Below are positions 1-8,764 of a stretch of 64,000 nt of DNA, piece after piece. Below the pieces are notes generated by a model. The model did not search any database. It was not told the DNA's origin and was given only the letters and a program-made list of their open reading frames with translations. Origin of the DNA: JAQWQB01 sp047636995. GTDB taxonomy: Bacteria > Bacteroidota > Bacteroidia > Flavobacteriales_D > Sanyastnellaceae. Numbering within the stretch: position 1 is the first letter of the stretch; the number at the start of each line of letters is the position of its first letter. The stretch covers positions 1-64,000 of the forward strand of contig JBLIGQ010000005.1 in the NCBI GenBank assembly GCA_047636995.1, in the 5' to 3' direction. Both the position numbers and the translations under genes were made by a program.

Positions 1-1224
1 AGAGATGGGGGCGAAGGAGTTTGCATTGCGTTCTACAGCTATAAAGACATTGAGAAACTCTCCAAATTCCTTCAAGGAAAACCAATTGCAGAGCAAGAAG
101 TAGGGTTGCAACTGATAGAAGAGGTGGTCTCTTTTGCAGAAACGTCCATGAACCGTCGGAAATTCATCCTCCATTACTTCGGAGAAGAATTTGACGAAGA
201 AAATGGACCTGGAGCCCACCTTGATGACAACAGTCGCAACCCTAAAGAACGTTACGAAGGAAAAGAATTTGTTGAGCTGATGCTCAAAACTGTTCTTGGT
301 GTAAAGGAAATGCACAAGTCTAAATACATTGTGAACGTCCTTGCTGGAAACATGACAGCTGAAGTGGAGTCTTACAGTGGAGACAAATCTCCATTTTGGG
401 AAAAAGGAAAAGACAAAGAAGATAAGTTTTGGAGAGCAGTGATACGCCAATGCGTTGTGAACGGCTTTTTGGTGAAAGATGTAGAAACTTACGGGACCTT
501 GAGGCTCTCCAAAAAAGCGCAAGAATTTTTGGCCAATCCATACGATGTGCAATTGATCAAGGAACGCGAATTCTCTGATGTTGATGGAAAAGACACAACC
601 GTAACAAGTCACAGGCAAAGTGGTGGCGGTGCCATGGATCTAGAGTTACTTAGCATGCTTAACGACCTTCGAAAGAAAGAAGCAAAGAAGCGAGGCTTAC
701 CGCCCTACGTGATTTTCCAAGAACCTTCACTCGAAGAAATTGCTACACATTATCCTGTTAGCATGGATGAGATGACGCTCATCAATGGAGTAGGAAGAGG
801 AAAGGCCGTGAAATTTGGGCAGCCTTTCATAGATTTGGTTAAACATTACATGCATGAAAACGGAATTGAACGTCCGCAAGACATGTTGGTGAAGTCAGTG
901 GTGAAGAAGTCTGGGGCGAAAGTCCACATCATTCAAAACATTGATCGAAAATTACCTTTGGAAGACATCGCATCAGCAATAGGAAAGAAGTTGCCTGATT
1001 TGATTGAAGAGATTGAAACCATTGTTTCTGCCGGAACCAAAGTGAACATAGACTACTATTTGAAAGAGATCCTAGATGAAGATTCGCAGGAAGAACTCTT
1101 TGAGTACTTTATGGATGCAGAGTCAGATTCAATTGATTTAGCGATGGAAGAATTCGATGGTGATTACACCGAAGAAGAACTTCAACTTATGCGCATCAAG
1201 TTCATGAGCGAAGTAGCGAACTAA
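1..1224 (+). CDS. recQ: ATP-dependent DNA helicase RecQ, C-terminal part
   Basis: The reading frame is open from the first base, so the N-terminal helicase core lies outside the window. What is visible is the end of helicase domain 2, the RQC winged-helix region (roughly codons 35-190) and an HRDC domain (about codons 210-280, ending in an HhH-like 'INGVGRGKA' motif), followed by a helical acidic tail. RecQ unwinds DNA 3'-5' in recombination and fork repair. The stretch that normally carries the four zinc cysteines (after 'RRKFILHYFGEEF') has none; the equivalent positions read N, G, H and D. I recall the same loss in flavobacterial RecQ proteins, so this is probably a lineage trait and not damage. 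The stop overlaps the convergent amidohydrolase by 4 nt. Confidence 0.9.
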   Translation, partial: RDGGEGVCIAFYSYKDIEKLSKFLQGKPIAEQEVGLQLIEEVVSFAETSMNRRKFILHYFGEEFDEENGPGAHLDDNSRNPKERYEGKEFVELMLKTVLGVKEMHKSKYIVNVLAGNMTAEVESYSGDKSPFWEKGKDKEDKFWRAVIRQCVVNGFLVKDVETYGTLRLSKKAQEFLANPYDVQLIKEREFSDVDGKDTTVTSHRQSGGGAMDLELLSMLNDLRKKEAKKRGLPPYVIFQEPSLEEIATHYPVSMDEMTLINGVGRGKAVKFGQPFIDLVKHYMHENGIERPQDMLVKSVVKKSGAKVHIIQNIDRKLPLEDIASAIGKKLPDLIEEIETIVSAGTKVNIDYYLKEILDEDSQEELFEYFMDAESDSIDLAMEEFDGDYTEEELQLMRIKFMSEVAN

Positions 1225-2411
1225 GCTTTCAACTCACTCAAAGCTAACCATGCCATGAGTGCCATTCCTGTTTGAAGCGCAGATTCGTCAATGTCGAAGG
1301 TAGACGTGTGCACTGGAGATGCATGTTCGCCTCTCTGACCTTGTGTTCCTAAACGGTAAAAACAAGCAGGCATGTGCTGGCTGTAATAAGCAAAATCTTC
1401 AGCGGTCATGCGCTTTTCTAAATCAATCACATTGTCTGGTCCTAACAATGCAATGGCTGCTTCTTTTGCGCGCAACGTTAGCGCTTCATCATTGACGAGG
1501 AACGGATAGCCCCTTCTAATTTCAATCTCCACTTGTACATCATCTTTGGTGCAAGAGGCTTCGGCAATTTCCTGAATGTGCGTATGTGCTGTTGCACGCC
1601 AATCTTCATCCATTGTGCGGAAAGTACCTTCAATGTGCACGTTATCTGGAATGACGTTGGTGGCTCCGTTGGCAATGACTTTTCCAATTGAAAACACCGT
1701 TGGAATGTGAGAAGGAGCCAAAGCATTTACTTGGACATGCAAAGCGGAAATCATATTTGCTGCTGCCAGAATGGGGTCTTTTATTTTATGACGAAGAGCG
1801 CCATGTCCCCCCTTCCCCTTCACCGTGAAATACAACTCATCTGTTGAAGCCATATACATTCCAGGACGAAAGCCCACTTTTCCAGCGGTGAGCTCTGGGA
1901 AAACATGTTGGCCAAAAATACCCGAAATACCTTCAGGCAAAGCCCCCTCTTTTATCATGAGAGAAGCCCCGCCGGGCAACAATTCTTCTCCTGGTTGGAA
2001 AAGCATGCGAACAGTTCCTTCCCATTCAGATTTAAGCTCATTCAACAAGAGCAGCGCTCCCAATCCGCATGCAGTATGAACATCATGGCCGCATGCGTGC
2101 ATCACTCCTTTGTTTTTAGAAACGTAATCAGTGGTGTTGGTTTCTAAGATGGGAAGGGCATCCATGTCAGCCCGCAATGCAATGGTTTTTTTGGTAGGGT
2201 TTTGGCCTTCAATTATAGCTATAATTCCAGTTCCTGCGAACCCCGTTTCAAAGAAGATCTCTTTTTGTTTGAGGATAGAAGTGATGTACGCTGAAGTCTG
2301 GTGTTCTTCGAACGAAAGTTCAGGGTTTGCGTGCAGATGCCTGCGCACAGTTTTGATTTCTGTGAACAGTGAACTGGCCGTTTTTAGAACCCTTTCAGCC
2401 TCAATTCCCAT
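1221..2411 (-). CDS. M20D-family amidohydrolase (N-acyl-amino-acid/hippurate hydrolase type)
   Basis: A zinc-dependent aminoacylase-type enzyme predicted to cleave N-acyl amino acids in the cytoplasm. Motifs in order: 'RADMDALPI' (about residues 80-88), 'HACGHDVHTA' (about 105-114) with metal-binding C/H residues, 'LFQPGEE' with the catalytic glutamates, the bacterial exopeptidase dimerisation domain in the middle, and 'SPVHTSTFDID' near the C-terminus. The frame stays open upstream to 2477, but I take the ATG at 2411 (MGIEAERV) because it gives 396 residues, normal for the family, and overlaps the stop of the upstream TauE-like gene by only 11 nt, an operon-like junction. The physiological substrate cannot be told from sequence. 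Confidence 0.88.
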   Translation of the reverse strand: MGIEAERVLKTASSLFTEIKTVRRHLHANPELSFEEHQTSAYITSILKQKEIFFETGFAGTGIIAIIEGQNPTKKTIALRADMDALPILETNTTDYVSKNKGVMHACGHDVHTACGLGALLLLNELKSEWEGTVRMLFQPGEELLPGGASLMIKEGALPEGISGIFGQHVFPELTAGKVGFRPGMYMASTDELYFTVKGKGGHGALRHKIKDPILAAANMISALHVQVNALAPSHIPTVFSIGKVIANGATNVIPDNVHIEGTFRTMDEDWRATAHTHIQEIAEASCTKDDVQVEIEIRRGYPFLVNDEALTLRAKEAAIALLGPDNVIDLEKRMTAEDFAYYSQHMPACFYRLGTQGQRGEHASPVHTSTFDIDESALQTGMALMAWLALSELKA

Positions 2412-2796
2412 CTCCGAACAGTTTGAATGAGGAAGTCCAAACAAGCCTAATTGCAACGTAAAGCATGATGACTCCAAAGATGAATTTAATCACATTCGGA
2501 TTCAACTTCAAGGCAATTTTAGACCCTAAAAATCCACCAACAATGAAGGCAATAGCAATAACCCCCGCAAATTGAAGATTAATGTGTCCGCCTTTGTAAT
2601 AATTCATGAAAGCAAGAATGCCAATGGGAGGAAGCATCAAAGCAAGGGATGTGCCCTGGGCTTGAAACTGTGTCATGCCCATGAAATAGATTAAAGCTGG
2701 AACAATTACTACGCCCCCGCCAATTCCAATGAATCCACTGAGCATTCCGGCACAAATTCCGATGGCTAATAAAACGAGAAGTTGCTGAATATCCAT
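2401..2796 (-). CDS. TauE/SafE (DUF81) family half-size permease
   Basis: A 131-residue membrane protein with four predicted membrane segments and the glycine-rich 'GMLSGFIGIGGG' signature near the N-terminus, typical of the TauE/SafE family linked to export of sulfite, sulfoacetate or other small organic anions. It is one repeat unit long (full-length members have two, about 250 residues), so it probably works as a homodimer; many Bacteroidota have such half-size members. It is the first gene of a two-gene operon with the M20 amidohydrolase, whose ATG lies inside its last codons. This could mean that it moves a substrate or product of that enzyme, but this is inference from position only. 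Confidence 0.82.
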   Translation of the reverse strand: MDIQQLLVLLAIGICAGMLSGFIGIGGGVVIVPALIYFMGMTQFQAQGTSLALMLPPIGILAFMNYYKGGHINLQFAGVIAIAFIVGGFLGSKIALKLNPNVIKFIFGVIMLYVAIRLVWTSSFKLFGDGN

Positions 2797-2840
2797 TTGC
2801 TTTGGCTTTGTTCAAAGGTAGGATTTCTATTTTCAGCTTG

Positions 2841-5800
2841 CTAGAAATCTGTAGACAATGAAATACTGAATACACGGTCCATGATCATGCCATCATCAAC
2901 ACCCCAAGCCCAATCAGCCCGCACAAAATAACCCAATAGTCTAGAACGCAAACCGAAACCGTAGCCCCAAATAATAGGCTCTCTGTTGCTGTCTACGGTA
3001 ACCGTAAGCGGATTTTGTTCATACACCACTTGGTTGAAGCGATTTTCATCTGAGTACGGACTCAATCCCGTCCATGCAGAACCAACATCTGAGAAGCCAA
3101 CCATTTGGAAGTTCTCTAAGAAGTCTGACTTAATAGGTTTGTTAGAGAAGTACTTCACGATGGGCCACCTTGTTTCTGCATTTATTACCGCGAATGTGTT
3201 TCCGTTTCTGGCATTTACAAAGAACCCCCGCATGGGCGAAGCCAAGGTTTGGAAGGCGTAATTTTGATCGTTCGCAATGGGCGTTGAATTGTCAATTTTC
3301 TGATTCAACCAATTGTCAACACCTCCAAGATAGTAGACCAAGCGCTTTGACCCTAGGCTTGTGCTTCCTGCAAAACGAACAGCCAAAATCAAATCGCGGT
3401 GAATGCGCTCGTAATGACGAACATCGAAACCAACAATTGACATGGCTGAGTTGCGGTCTTGAGGATCAACATAATATTCACCCCAGAATTTATACCGGGT
3501 TCCATTAAACAGGTTCAAACCTTTAGAGATGACATTATCAAACACGTATTCAACTCGCGCTCCTACATTATTATTGAAACGATTTTCCCGTGATAAATTC
3601 GTTGGGTCTGTGCTCAAGTATACCTGTCTGTCTTGTCTGATTATCCCAGAAATGCGCACACTTGTGAGCTCACTAAATGGATATTTAATTTGGTACTCTC
3701 CTGTATGCGAGTGAATTTGAATGATAGAGAACTGATCAATCAGTTGACGATTTGCCTGACGCATAAAACGAAAGCGTTTATCAACCCTGCCCTTCAGGTT
3801 TTCGAATGACAAGCCGTAGTCATTGTTGTCTAAACTTCCTGAAAGTCTAAATCCTCCTACGACCTTGTAGTCTTCAAATAAATCACTGATTCCAAGCTTG
3901 ATAAGTCCAGAAATGCCCGGGAACATGGTTGTTGGTCCGCTGAAGGGCTGGTAAAACGGACTCGAAAAAGTATTGTCTACTTGCGTCAGAACAAAATCTG
4001 TAGCGAAGTTCAATCTGTAGTTTCTAGGTTTAGGCAATTTAAAGGCCACCTTATTCGTGTCTGGCGAAGCAGTCTGATCTGTTCCCGGTCCCTTAGAGTT
4101 CTCATCAAGCGTCAGGGACTCTTTCTCGTATTCGAAATCTGTAGGGTCATCTTCGAAACGGTATTCGTTGATGTCTATTTCTCCTCCTTCAAAGGGCTCA
4201 TCATCGAAAACCAGAAGGTCAATTGCTTGGCCATTTTCGTTAGGAATTGTAGTGGTGTTTTTCTTATTAGCGCCTCTTTGAATAAAATCGTCAGCTTTAT
4301 TTCCTTCATAATAAACTTCTTTTCCATTGCGGATGAAAGTCAATGAGTAGTCTCCATTTTTTTCGTTGAAGGTATAGTCTATAGGCGGATATGCATAGTT
4401 GGATAGAGCTTGGGAAACTGTAAAGTAGCGGTAATGAATGGTGGTGTCAATACGTGAGATTACACTGTCAATGGAAGCGAGATAGCGATTCTGAAAACCG
4501 TTTTTTTCGCCCAAGAAAGTATAATGCGTTGCGTCATAACCAAACGGTGTGCGCTCATTAATTTCAGGGGTTGAGGTTACCTGCTCTAGCTTCCTATTCC
4601 TAAGTGAAAGAATGTAAATATCTTGCTGACGTTCGAAAGGTTCATTGATGGGGTCAACACGTAAGGTGTCATCAGGGCGATTTGATGCGAAAATAACCGC
4701 GTCTCCATTTCGAATGAACTGTGGATTCATGTCGTCATAAATGTCTTTCGTCAGCGCCTCTTGGTTGTTTCCAATGACTTGGTAGAGGTACAAATCTGTT
4801 TGTCCACGGTAGACACCAGAGAAGATCATCTTTCTACCATCTGGCGAATAGGACATGTCAATGACCTTATCAATTCGAAAGAGCTGGCGAACGTTATGTG
4901 ATTTCTCATCTAAATTGTAGAAGCCAATGAACACATCTCCCTTGTCTTCAAAGGTGTAACTCAAGATTCTGCTAGTAGGATGCCAAGCAAGAATAGGGTA
5001 GGTATGGTCAATGATGCGGTCTAGTTTGTGATCTCCTTTTAAGATGCGTTTCCGCTTTCCGGTCTTTTTGTTGTAAAGCCAAACTTTATATTGACCTAAT
5101 TCATTGGTCGTGTAAGCCACCCACTCGCTGTTCGGACTAGCTAAGTATTCTCCGTAGTCATATTTTTTTCGCCCCTTTAGAGGAAGCTCACCAAGCTGAC
5201 GTTTCCATTTCGTTTTAAAAAACACGTCTCTTTCAGACGGAGAAAGGCTAGCAAGTTTCTTTTGAATTTTTTTATTCTTTTTGCTGAAGATCGGCTCAAT
5301 AACAGGAGTCACTTTTTGCTTTAAATCCTGGTCAAATTGCTGGGAGTAGTAATTGATGAATTCTCCGGTAAGGGTGCTCAGGCTAGTGCCCAAAACAAAG
5401 AGGTACCCGCTTTCTATGTTTCGATTGATTCGGGTCATGTAGAGAATGTTGGGAATAACATTTTCGCCATAAACATCACCAATGTACTTCCACATTGCAT
5501 GCCCTACAAGCGTCGCTTCACCTCCCTCAAGGTGGTTGAATTTAGTGTATTTCCCGCTAAGAATCCCATCTTTGATGTGGGCTGCCTTTTCAGCACTCCA
5601 AGGCTCTGCGGTGTATGAGAGCAACCCCTCTTGGTACCAAGTGGGGATGGTGAGCAGAGTTGAGTTTTTGATTACGTCTTTCCAATCACCAGAGAACATC
5701 ATTTGAGAGAAGAGGACGCGGGCAATATTGGTGCGCAAATCTTCTTCAAACGAGGTGTAATCTCCCGTGTAGTACATGAAGATCTTACTTCCTACAATTC

Positions 5801-6173
5801 GGGTTGATCCACCAATGTTATAGGCATCGTCATCTGTGATGCCCACATTGCTTTGGCGAAATTCATTCTGTTTATGGTAAAGAATGATTTGAACGCGCTC
5901 TTCAAGTGCGAAATCGAAGAAGGATTCCAGCTCAGTCAGTGTTTGTGAAACAGACTGGAGGGTATAGGCCGCAAGTTCCTTTCCGCCTTCGTAATAATAG
6001 ACGTCAAATCTATCAGCAGGATAGTACTGCCAGAAAAAATCACGGTATTGCACTCTGTTCTTCCCGAATTCTTGGTTCGACCCATTGTAAAATTGGGCAT
6101 GTGAATCTTCCGCTATGCCAAGGAACACAAGGCAAGTGAGTACGTAAAAGAGATATGTTTGAATGGTCTTCAA
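2841..6173 (-). CDS. Large outer-membrane protein: degenerate peptidase-MA-like domain, TolB/WD40-like propeller, C-terminal beta-barrel
   Basis: An exported protein of 1110 residues. Residues 1-26 are a signal peptide ending in SHAQ. Residues about 40-250 resemble the peptidase MA (gluzincin) region, with the downstream 'WYQEGLLSY' motif, but where HExxH is expected the sequence reads 'NIARVLFSQM', so the zinc site appears lost. Residues about 330-570 contain TolB/PD40-like repeats ('YSPDGRKMIFSG'). An acidic linker (about 640-700) leads to a region of about 350 residues with alternating strands that ends in 'SLSTDF', an aromatic C-terminus typical of BamA/Omp85-like barrels. It stands alone: the upstream gene is divergent. 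The molecular role is unknown; a surface binding or assembly factor is plausible. The domain boundaries are by eye. Confidence 0.75.
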   Translation of the reverse strand: MKTIQTYLFYVLTCLVFLGIAEDSHAQFYNGSNQEFGKNRVQYRDFFWQYYPADRFDVYYYEGGKELAAYTLQSVSQTLTELESFFDFALEERVQIILYHKQNEFRQSNVGITDDDAYNIGGSTRIVGSKIFMYYTGDYTSFEEDLRTNIARVLFSQMMFSGDWKDVIKNSTLLTIPTWYQEGLLSYTAEPWSAEKAAHIKDGILSGKYTKFNHLEGGEATLVGHAMWKYIGDVYGENVIPNILYMTRINRNIESGYLFVLGTSLSTLTGEFINYYSQQFDQDLKQKVTPVIEPIFSKKNKKIQKKLASLSPSERDVFFKTKWKRQLGELPLKGRKKYDYGEYLASPNSEWVAYTTNELGQYKVWLYNKKTGKRKRILKGDHKLDRIIDHTYPILAWHPTSRILSYTFEDKGDVFIGFYNLDEKSHNVRQLFRIDKVIDMSYSPDGRKMIFSGVYRGQTDLYLYQVIGNNQEALTKDIYDDMNPQFIRNGDAVIFASNRPDDTLRVDPINEPFERQQDIYILSLRNRKLEQVTSTPEINERTPFGYDATHYTFLGEKNGFQNRYLASIDSVISRIDTTIHYRYFTVSQALSNYAYPPIDYTFNEKNGDYSLTFIRNGKEVYYEGNKADDFIQRGANKKNTTTIPNENGQAIDLLVFDDEPFEGGEIDINEYRFEDDPTDFEYEKESLTLDENSKGPGTDQTASPDTNKVAFKLPKPRNYRLNFATDFVLTQVDNTFSSPFYQPFSGPTTMFPGISGLIKLGISDLFEDYKVVGGFRLSGSLDNNDYGLSFENLKGRVDKRFRFMRQANRQLIDQFSIIQIHSHTGEYQIKYPFSELTSVRISGIIRQDRQVYLSTDPTNLSRENRFNNNVGARVEYVFDNVISKGLNLFNGTRYKFWGEYYVDPQDRNSAMSIVGFDVRHYERIHRDLILAVRFAGSTSLGSKRLVYYLGGVDNWLNQKIDNSTPIANDQNYAFQTLASPMRGFFVNARNGNTFAVINAETRWPIVKYFSNKPIKSDFLENFQMVGFSDVGSAWTGLSPYSDENRFNQVVYEQNPLTVTVDSNREPIIWGYGFGLRSRLLGYFVRADWAWGVDDGMIMDRVFSISLSTDF

Positions 6174-6242
6174 TTGACGGCCTAAATATAACTAAAAACT
6201 CAGGGCAGTATTGTGGTTACAAGCCTTCATAAATTAGGAATG

Positions 6243-6250
6243 TATATTTG
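6243..6250 (+). promoter_or_regulatory. Bacteroidota -7 promoter box for the MBL-fold hydrolase
   Basis: TATATTTG matches the TAnnTTTG -7 consensus and lies 31 nt upstream of the preferred ATG at 6282. It sits inside the longer open frame beginning at 6213, which argues against the longer start. No clear -33 TTG lies at the usual spacing. Confidence 0.5.
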
Positions 6251-6281
6251 CATACAAATCAATAACAATACACTTAAAGAA

Positions 6282-6950
6282 ATGATCTCCCTAAAGAAAT
6301 TTACCTTCAATCCGTTTTCTGAGAACACGTATATTATTTGGGACGAAACCAAAGAGGCTGTAATCATTGATCCAGGCATGGTTGATGGAAGGGAAGAGCA
6401 GGAGTTGGTTGATTTTATAGATTCCAATGGTCTCACTCCAGTGAAGCTGTTTTTAACCCATGCCCACATAGATCATGTTCTGGGGTGTTACTTCGTGAAG
6501 AAGCAATGGGAGCTTACTTTCCTGGCCCATCCGCTTTGTGAAACAGTACTTCAAATGTCAGAACGCGCGGCTGAAATGTACGGTGTTCCTTACACGCCAT
6601 CTCCTTTGCCAGATCAAGCAATTAACGAAGGTGAGCTGCTGATGTTTGGCAAGAGCGAAATGGAGTTGCTCTTCGTTCCGGGGCATGCGCCTGACCATTT
6701 GGCTTTGGTAGACCGCGCTGGAAACAAAACCATAGCAGGAGATGTGTTGTTTGACGGTTCAGTTGGAAGGGTAGATTTACCCGGAAGTGACGCAAAAGCT
6801 TTAAGCGATAGCATTCAGCAGAAGATGTATGCATTGCCTGACGAGATGGTTGTTTATTCAGGACATGGAGGCGAGACGACTATCGGGAAGGAAAAAAAGA
6901 CCAATCCGTTCGTTCGTGAAGGGTGGTCAGGATTTCTCCAAGGTGAATGA
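6282..6950 (+). CDS. Metallo-beta-lactamase-fold hydrolase (glyoxalase II-like)
   Basis: A 222-residue cytoplasmic protein with the binuclear-metal motif 'THAHIDH' (residues 59-65), 'PGHAPDHL' as the third metal histidine region and 'YSGHGGETT' near the C-terminus. This is the set seen in YcbL/GloB-like hydrolases, which act on thioesters such as S-lactoylglutathione. It lacks the C-terminal substrate domain of true GloB, so the substrate is uncertain. The start at 6282 (MISLKKF) is preferred over the upstream 6213 because the family begins at this 'FTFNPFSENTY' strand and a good -7 box lies between the two. The 3' end overlaps the convergent histidine kinase gene by 24 nt. Confidence 0.85.
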   Translation: MISLKKFTFNPFSENTYIIWDETKEAVIIDPGMVDGREEQELVDFIDSNGLTPVKLFLTHAHIDHVLGCYFVKKQWELTFLAHPLCETVLQMSERAAEMYGVPYTPSPLPDQAINEGELLMFGKSEMELLFVPGHAPDHLALVDRAGNKTIAGDVLFDGSVGRVDLPGSDAKALSDSIQQKMYALPDEMVVYSGHGGETTIGKEKKTNPFVREGWSGFLQGE

Positions 6951-7970
6951 AAAGGTAGACCCTAGGTTTTCACTGCTGCGCACATTGATGGTTTGATCAT
7001 GTGCTTCAATGATGTGTTTTACAATTGATAAGCCAAGGCCTGAGCCTCCTGCATGACGAGCTCTAGATTTGTCTACACGGTAGAAGCGTTCGAAAATACG
7101 AGGTAGATCTTTTTCGTCTATGCCCATTCCGTCATCTGCTACTTCAACTAAAATGTTGTCTTCCATGTCATAGAAGCGCACTTTCGTTTCCCCACCTTCT
7201 TTGCCGTAGTTGATGCTGTTGATGACTAGGTTAATGAGAACTTGCTCGACTTTCGGACGGTCAGCTTCAACGAAAATGGGCTTTTCATTCTGGTTTTTCA
7301 GACGAAGCGTGATGTTGGCTTTGCTGGCTTTAGGCTCAAAGGTATCTACGATGTCTTGGGCCAATTCAACAATGTTGAAGCGAGAGGTGTTTAATTTATA
7401 GCGCTCACCTTCAATTCGGGTGATGCCATCTAGGTCCTCTAAGAGGGTTGTTATTCGCTCTACATTCTTAGCGGCCTTGATCAAAAACTTCCGATTGTTC
7501 TCTGGATCTTCAAGTGCTCCTTCCAATAAAGTTAGAATGTAACCCTGGATATTGAAAACAGGTGTTTTGAGCTCATGCCCCAGATTTCCAATGAAATCTC
7601 TGCGAAATGAATCTGCTTCTTTCAGATCTGTAATTTCTTGAATTTTATCTTCAGCCCAATTCAATACTTCATTGTTGACCTTAGTCATTACATCTTCATT
7701 GATGTTGACTTGTCTTCTAGCGTCTTTAGATTTTTTGAATTGGTGAATGGTCTTGTAAATGATTTTGACCTTTCGGTAAATGAATTTCTCTACTGCCCAC
7801 GCTGCAATGAAGTAAGAGATGGTCATTGAGATTGCCGCAACAGCAATGAGCAAAAGAAAGTTCGGAGTATTTCCCTGCGCCACGTCATACAACGTTACAA
7901 GAACAGTTGCAGAAATAGTGAAGTAAAGTGCTATTCTAACCGCGACATCGCGCGGAGTATTAACGGCCAT
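6927..7970 (-). CDS. PhoR-like membrane sensor histidine kinase
   Basis: A 347-residue kinase with two membrane segments (about 13-30 and 38-60) and almost no extracytoplasmic loop. It continues with a HAMP-like/coiled linker, HisKA with phospho-acceptor H132 in 'GNLGHELKTP', and an HATPase domain with an N box ('NSINYGKEGG'), G1 'ADDGMGI' and G2 'GSGLGLSIVKHI'. The layout matches PhoR-type kinases that sense through a partner rather than a periplasmic domain. It follows the response regulator gene with a TAATG stop/start overlap, so the two are translated together. The signal is unknown; phosphate limitation is the family's usual cue. No pst or pho transport genes are present in the window. 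Confidence 0.9.
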   Translation of the reverse strand: MAVNTPRDVAVRIALYFTISATVLVTLYDVAQGNTPNFLLLIAVAAISMTISYFIAAWAVEKFIYRKVKIIYKTIHQFKKSKDARRQVNINEDVMTKVNNEVLNWAEDKIQEITDLKEADSFRRDFIGNLGHELKTPVFNIQGYILTLLEGALEDPENNRKFLIKAAKNVERITTLLEDLDGITRIEGERYKLNTSRFNIVELAQDIVDTFEPKASKANITLRLKNQNEKPIFVEADRPKVEQVLINLVINSINYGKEGGETKVRFYDMEDNILVEVADDGMGIDEKDLPRIFERFYRVDKSRARHAGGSGLGLSIVKHIIEAHDQTINVRSSENLGSTFSFTLEKS

Positions 7971-8647
7971 TAGTCATTGAATTTATAGCCCACTCCTTTT
8001 ACCGTTTTGAAATAGGAGTCGCCTAGTTTTTCGCGAAGCTTACGAATATGAACGTCAATGGTACGGTCACCAACTACAACGTCATTTCCCCAAACATTAG
8101 ATAGAATTGACTCCCTGGTAAAGACTCTTCCTGGCTGAGAGAGAAGGAGCGAAAGCAATTCGAATTCCTTTTTTGGCAATGAAAGTTCCTCGCCATCTTT
8201 AATAACGATGTAGCGATCTTTGTCGATTGAAACTCCCTTTTTCTTCTTCTTTTTTCCGCCGTCATCCAGGGCATTCTTTCTTCTTAAGAGTGCTTTGACG
8301 CGTGAAACAAGTACACGTGGTTTGATGGGTTTGGTGATGTAGTCATCAGCGCCAGCTTCAAAGCCTGCAATTTGAGAGTAGTCTTCTCCGCGAGCAGTTA
8401 AGAAAGCGATTAAGGTGTTCTTCAGGTCTGGAATGTCCCGAATTTCAATGCACGTTTCCATGCCGTCCATTTCAGGCATCATCACATCAAGCAGGATGAG
8501 TTCTGGGAGAAATTCCTTTGCTCTCTTGACACCTTCTTTACCATTGTCAGCAGTCTCAACTTCGAAACCTTCTTTTTCGAGGTTGTACTTGACTAGGTCT
8601 AGGATGTCTTGATCGTCATCTACAAGAAGGACTCTTTGTTTGTCCAT
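7970..8647 (-). CDS. OmpR/PhoB-family response regulator
   Basis: A 225-residue DNA-binding regulator, cognate to the kinase just downstream. The receiver domain has an acidic pocket at D10-D12, phospho-acceptor D54 ('ILLDVMMPEMDG') and K106 ('YITKPIKP'). A lysine-rich linker (about residues 133-144, six consecutive lysines) leads to an OmpR-type winged helix with recognition motif 'RTIDVHIRKLREKLG' and the terminal 'VKGVGYKF' wing. It is the first gene of the operon, with its own -7 box and a pair of 11-bp-spaced TTAAC repeats upstream, suggesting autoregulation. It closely resembles the PhoB/PhoP-like regulator common in Flavobacteriia, but I do not assign a symbol because the target genes are not visible. 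Confidence 0.9.
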   Translation of the reverse strand: MDKQRVLLVDDDQDILDLVKYNLEKEGFEVETADNGKEGVKRAKEFLPELILLDVMMPEMDGMETCIEIRDIPDLKNTLIAFLTARGEDYSQIAGFEAGADDYITKPIKPRVLVSRVKALLRRKNALDDGGKKKKKKGVSIDKDRYIVIKDGEELSLPKKEFELLSLLLSQPGRVFTRESILSNVWGNDVVVGDRTIDVHIRKLREKLGDSYFKTVKGVGYKFND

Positions 8648-8671
8648 GGTGAAAGCAATTTTTGGTTGCTA

Positions 8672-8679
8672 CAAAGCTA
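8672..8679 (-). promoter_or_regulatory. -7 promoter box of the response regulator operon
   Basis: On the minus strand this reads TAGCTTTG, a full match to TAnnTTTG, 24 nt upstream of the regulator ATG. The -33 region falls on the direct repeats described separately. Confidence 0.6.
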
Positions 8680-8689
8680 TTCCCGTGAG

Positions 8690-8705
8690 GTTAAGTGAAA
8701 GTTAA
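8690..8705 (-). promoter_or_regulatory. Candidate response-regulator box (two TTAAC direct repeats, 11-bp period)
   Basis: On the minus strand two copies, TTAACTTTCAC and TTAACCTCACG, lie head to tail at 11-bp spacing, overlapping the expected -33 region. An 11-bp period is what OmpR/PhoB dimers bind (E. coli Pho box) and TTAAC-type half sites resemble Gram-positive PhoP boxes. This makes it a plausible autoactivation site. The assignment is inference. Confidence 0.45.
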
Positions 8706-8764
8706 GGGTTTCTTACCTATTCTCCTTAACACACGAAAAGAATGATATGCACCAACAAATACGG

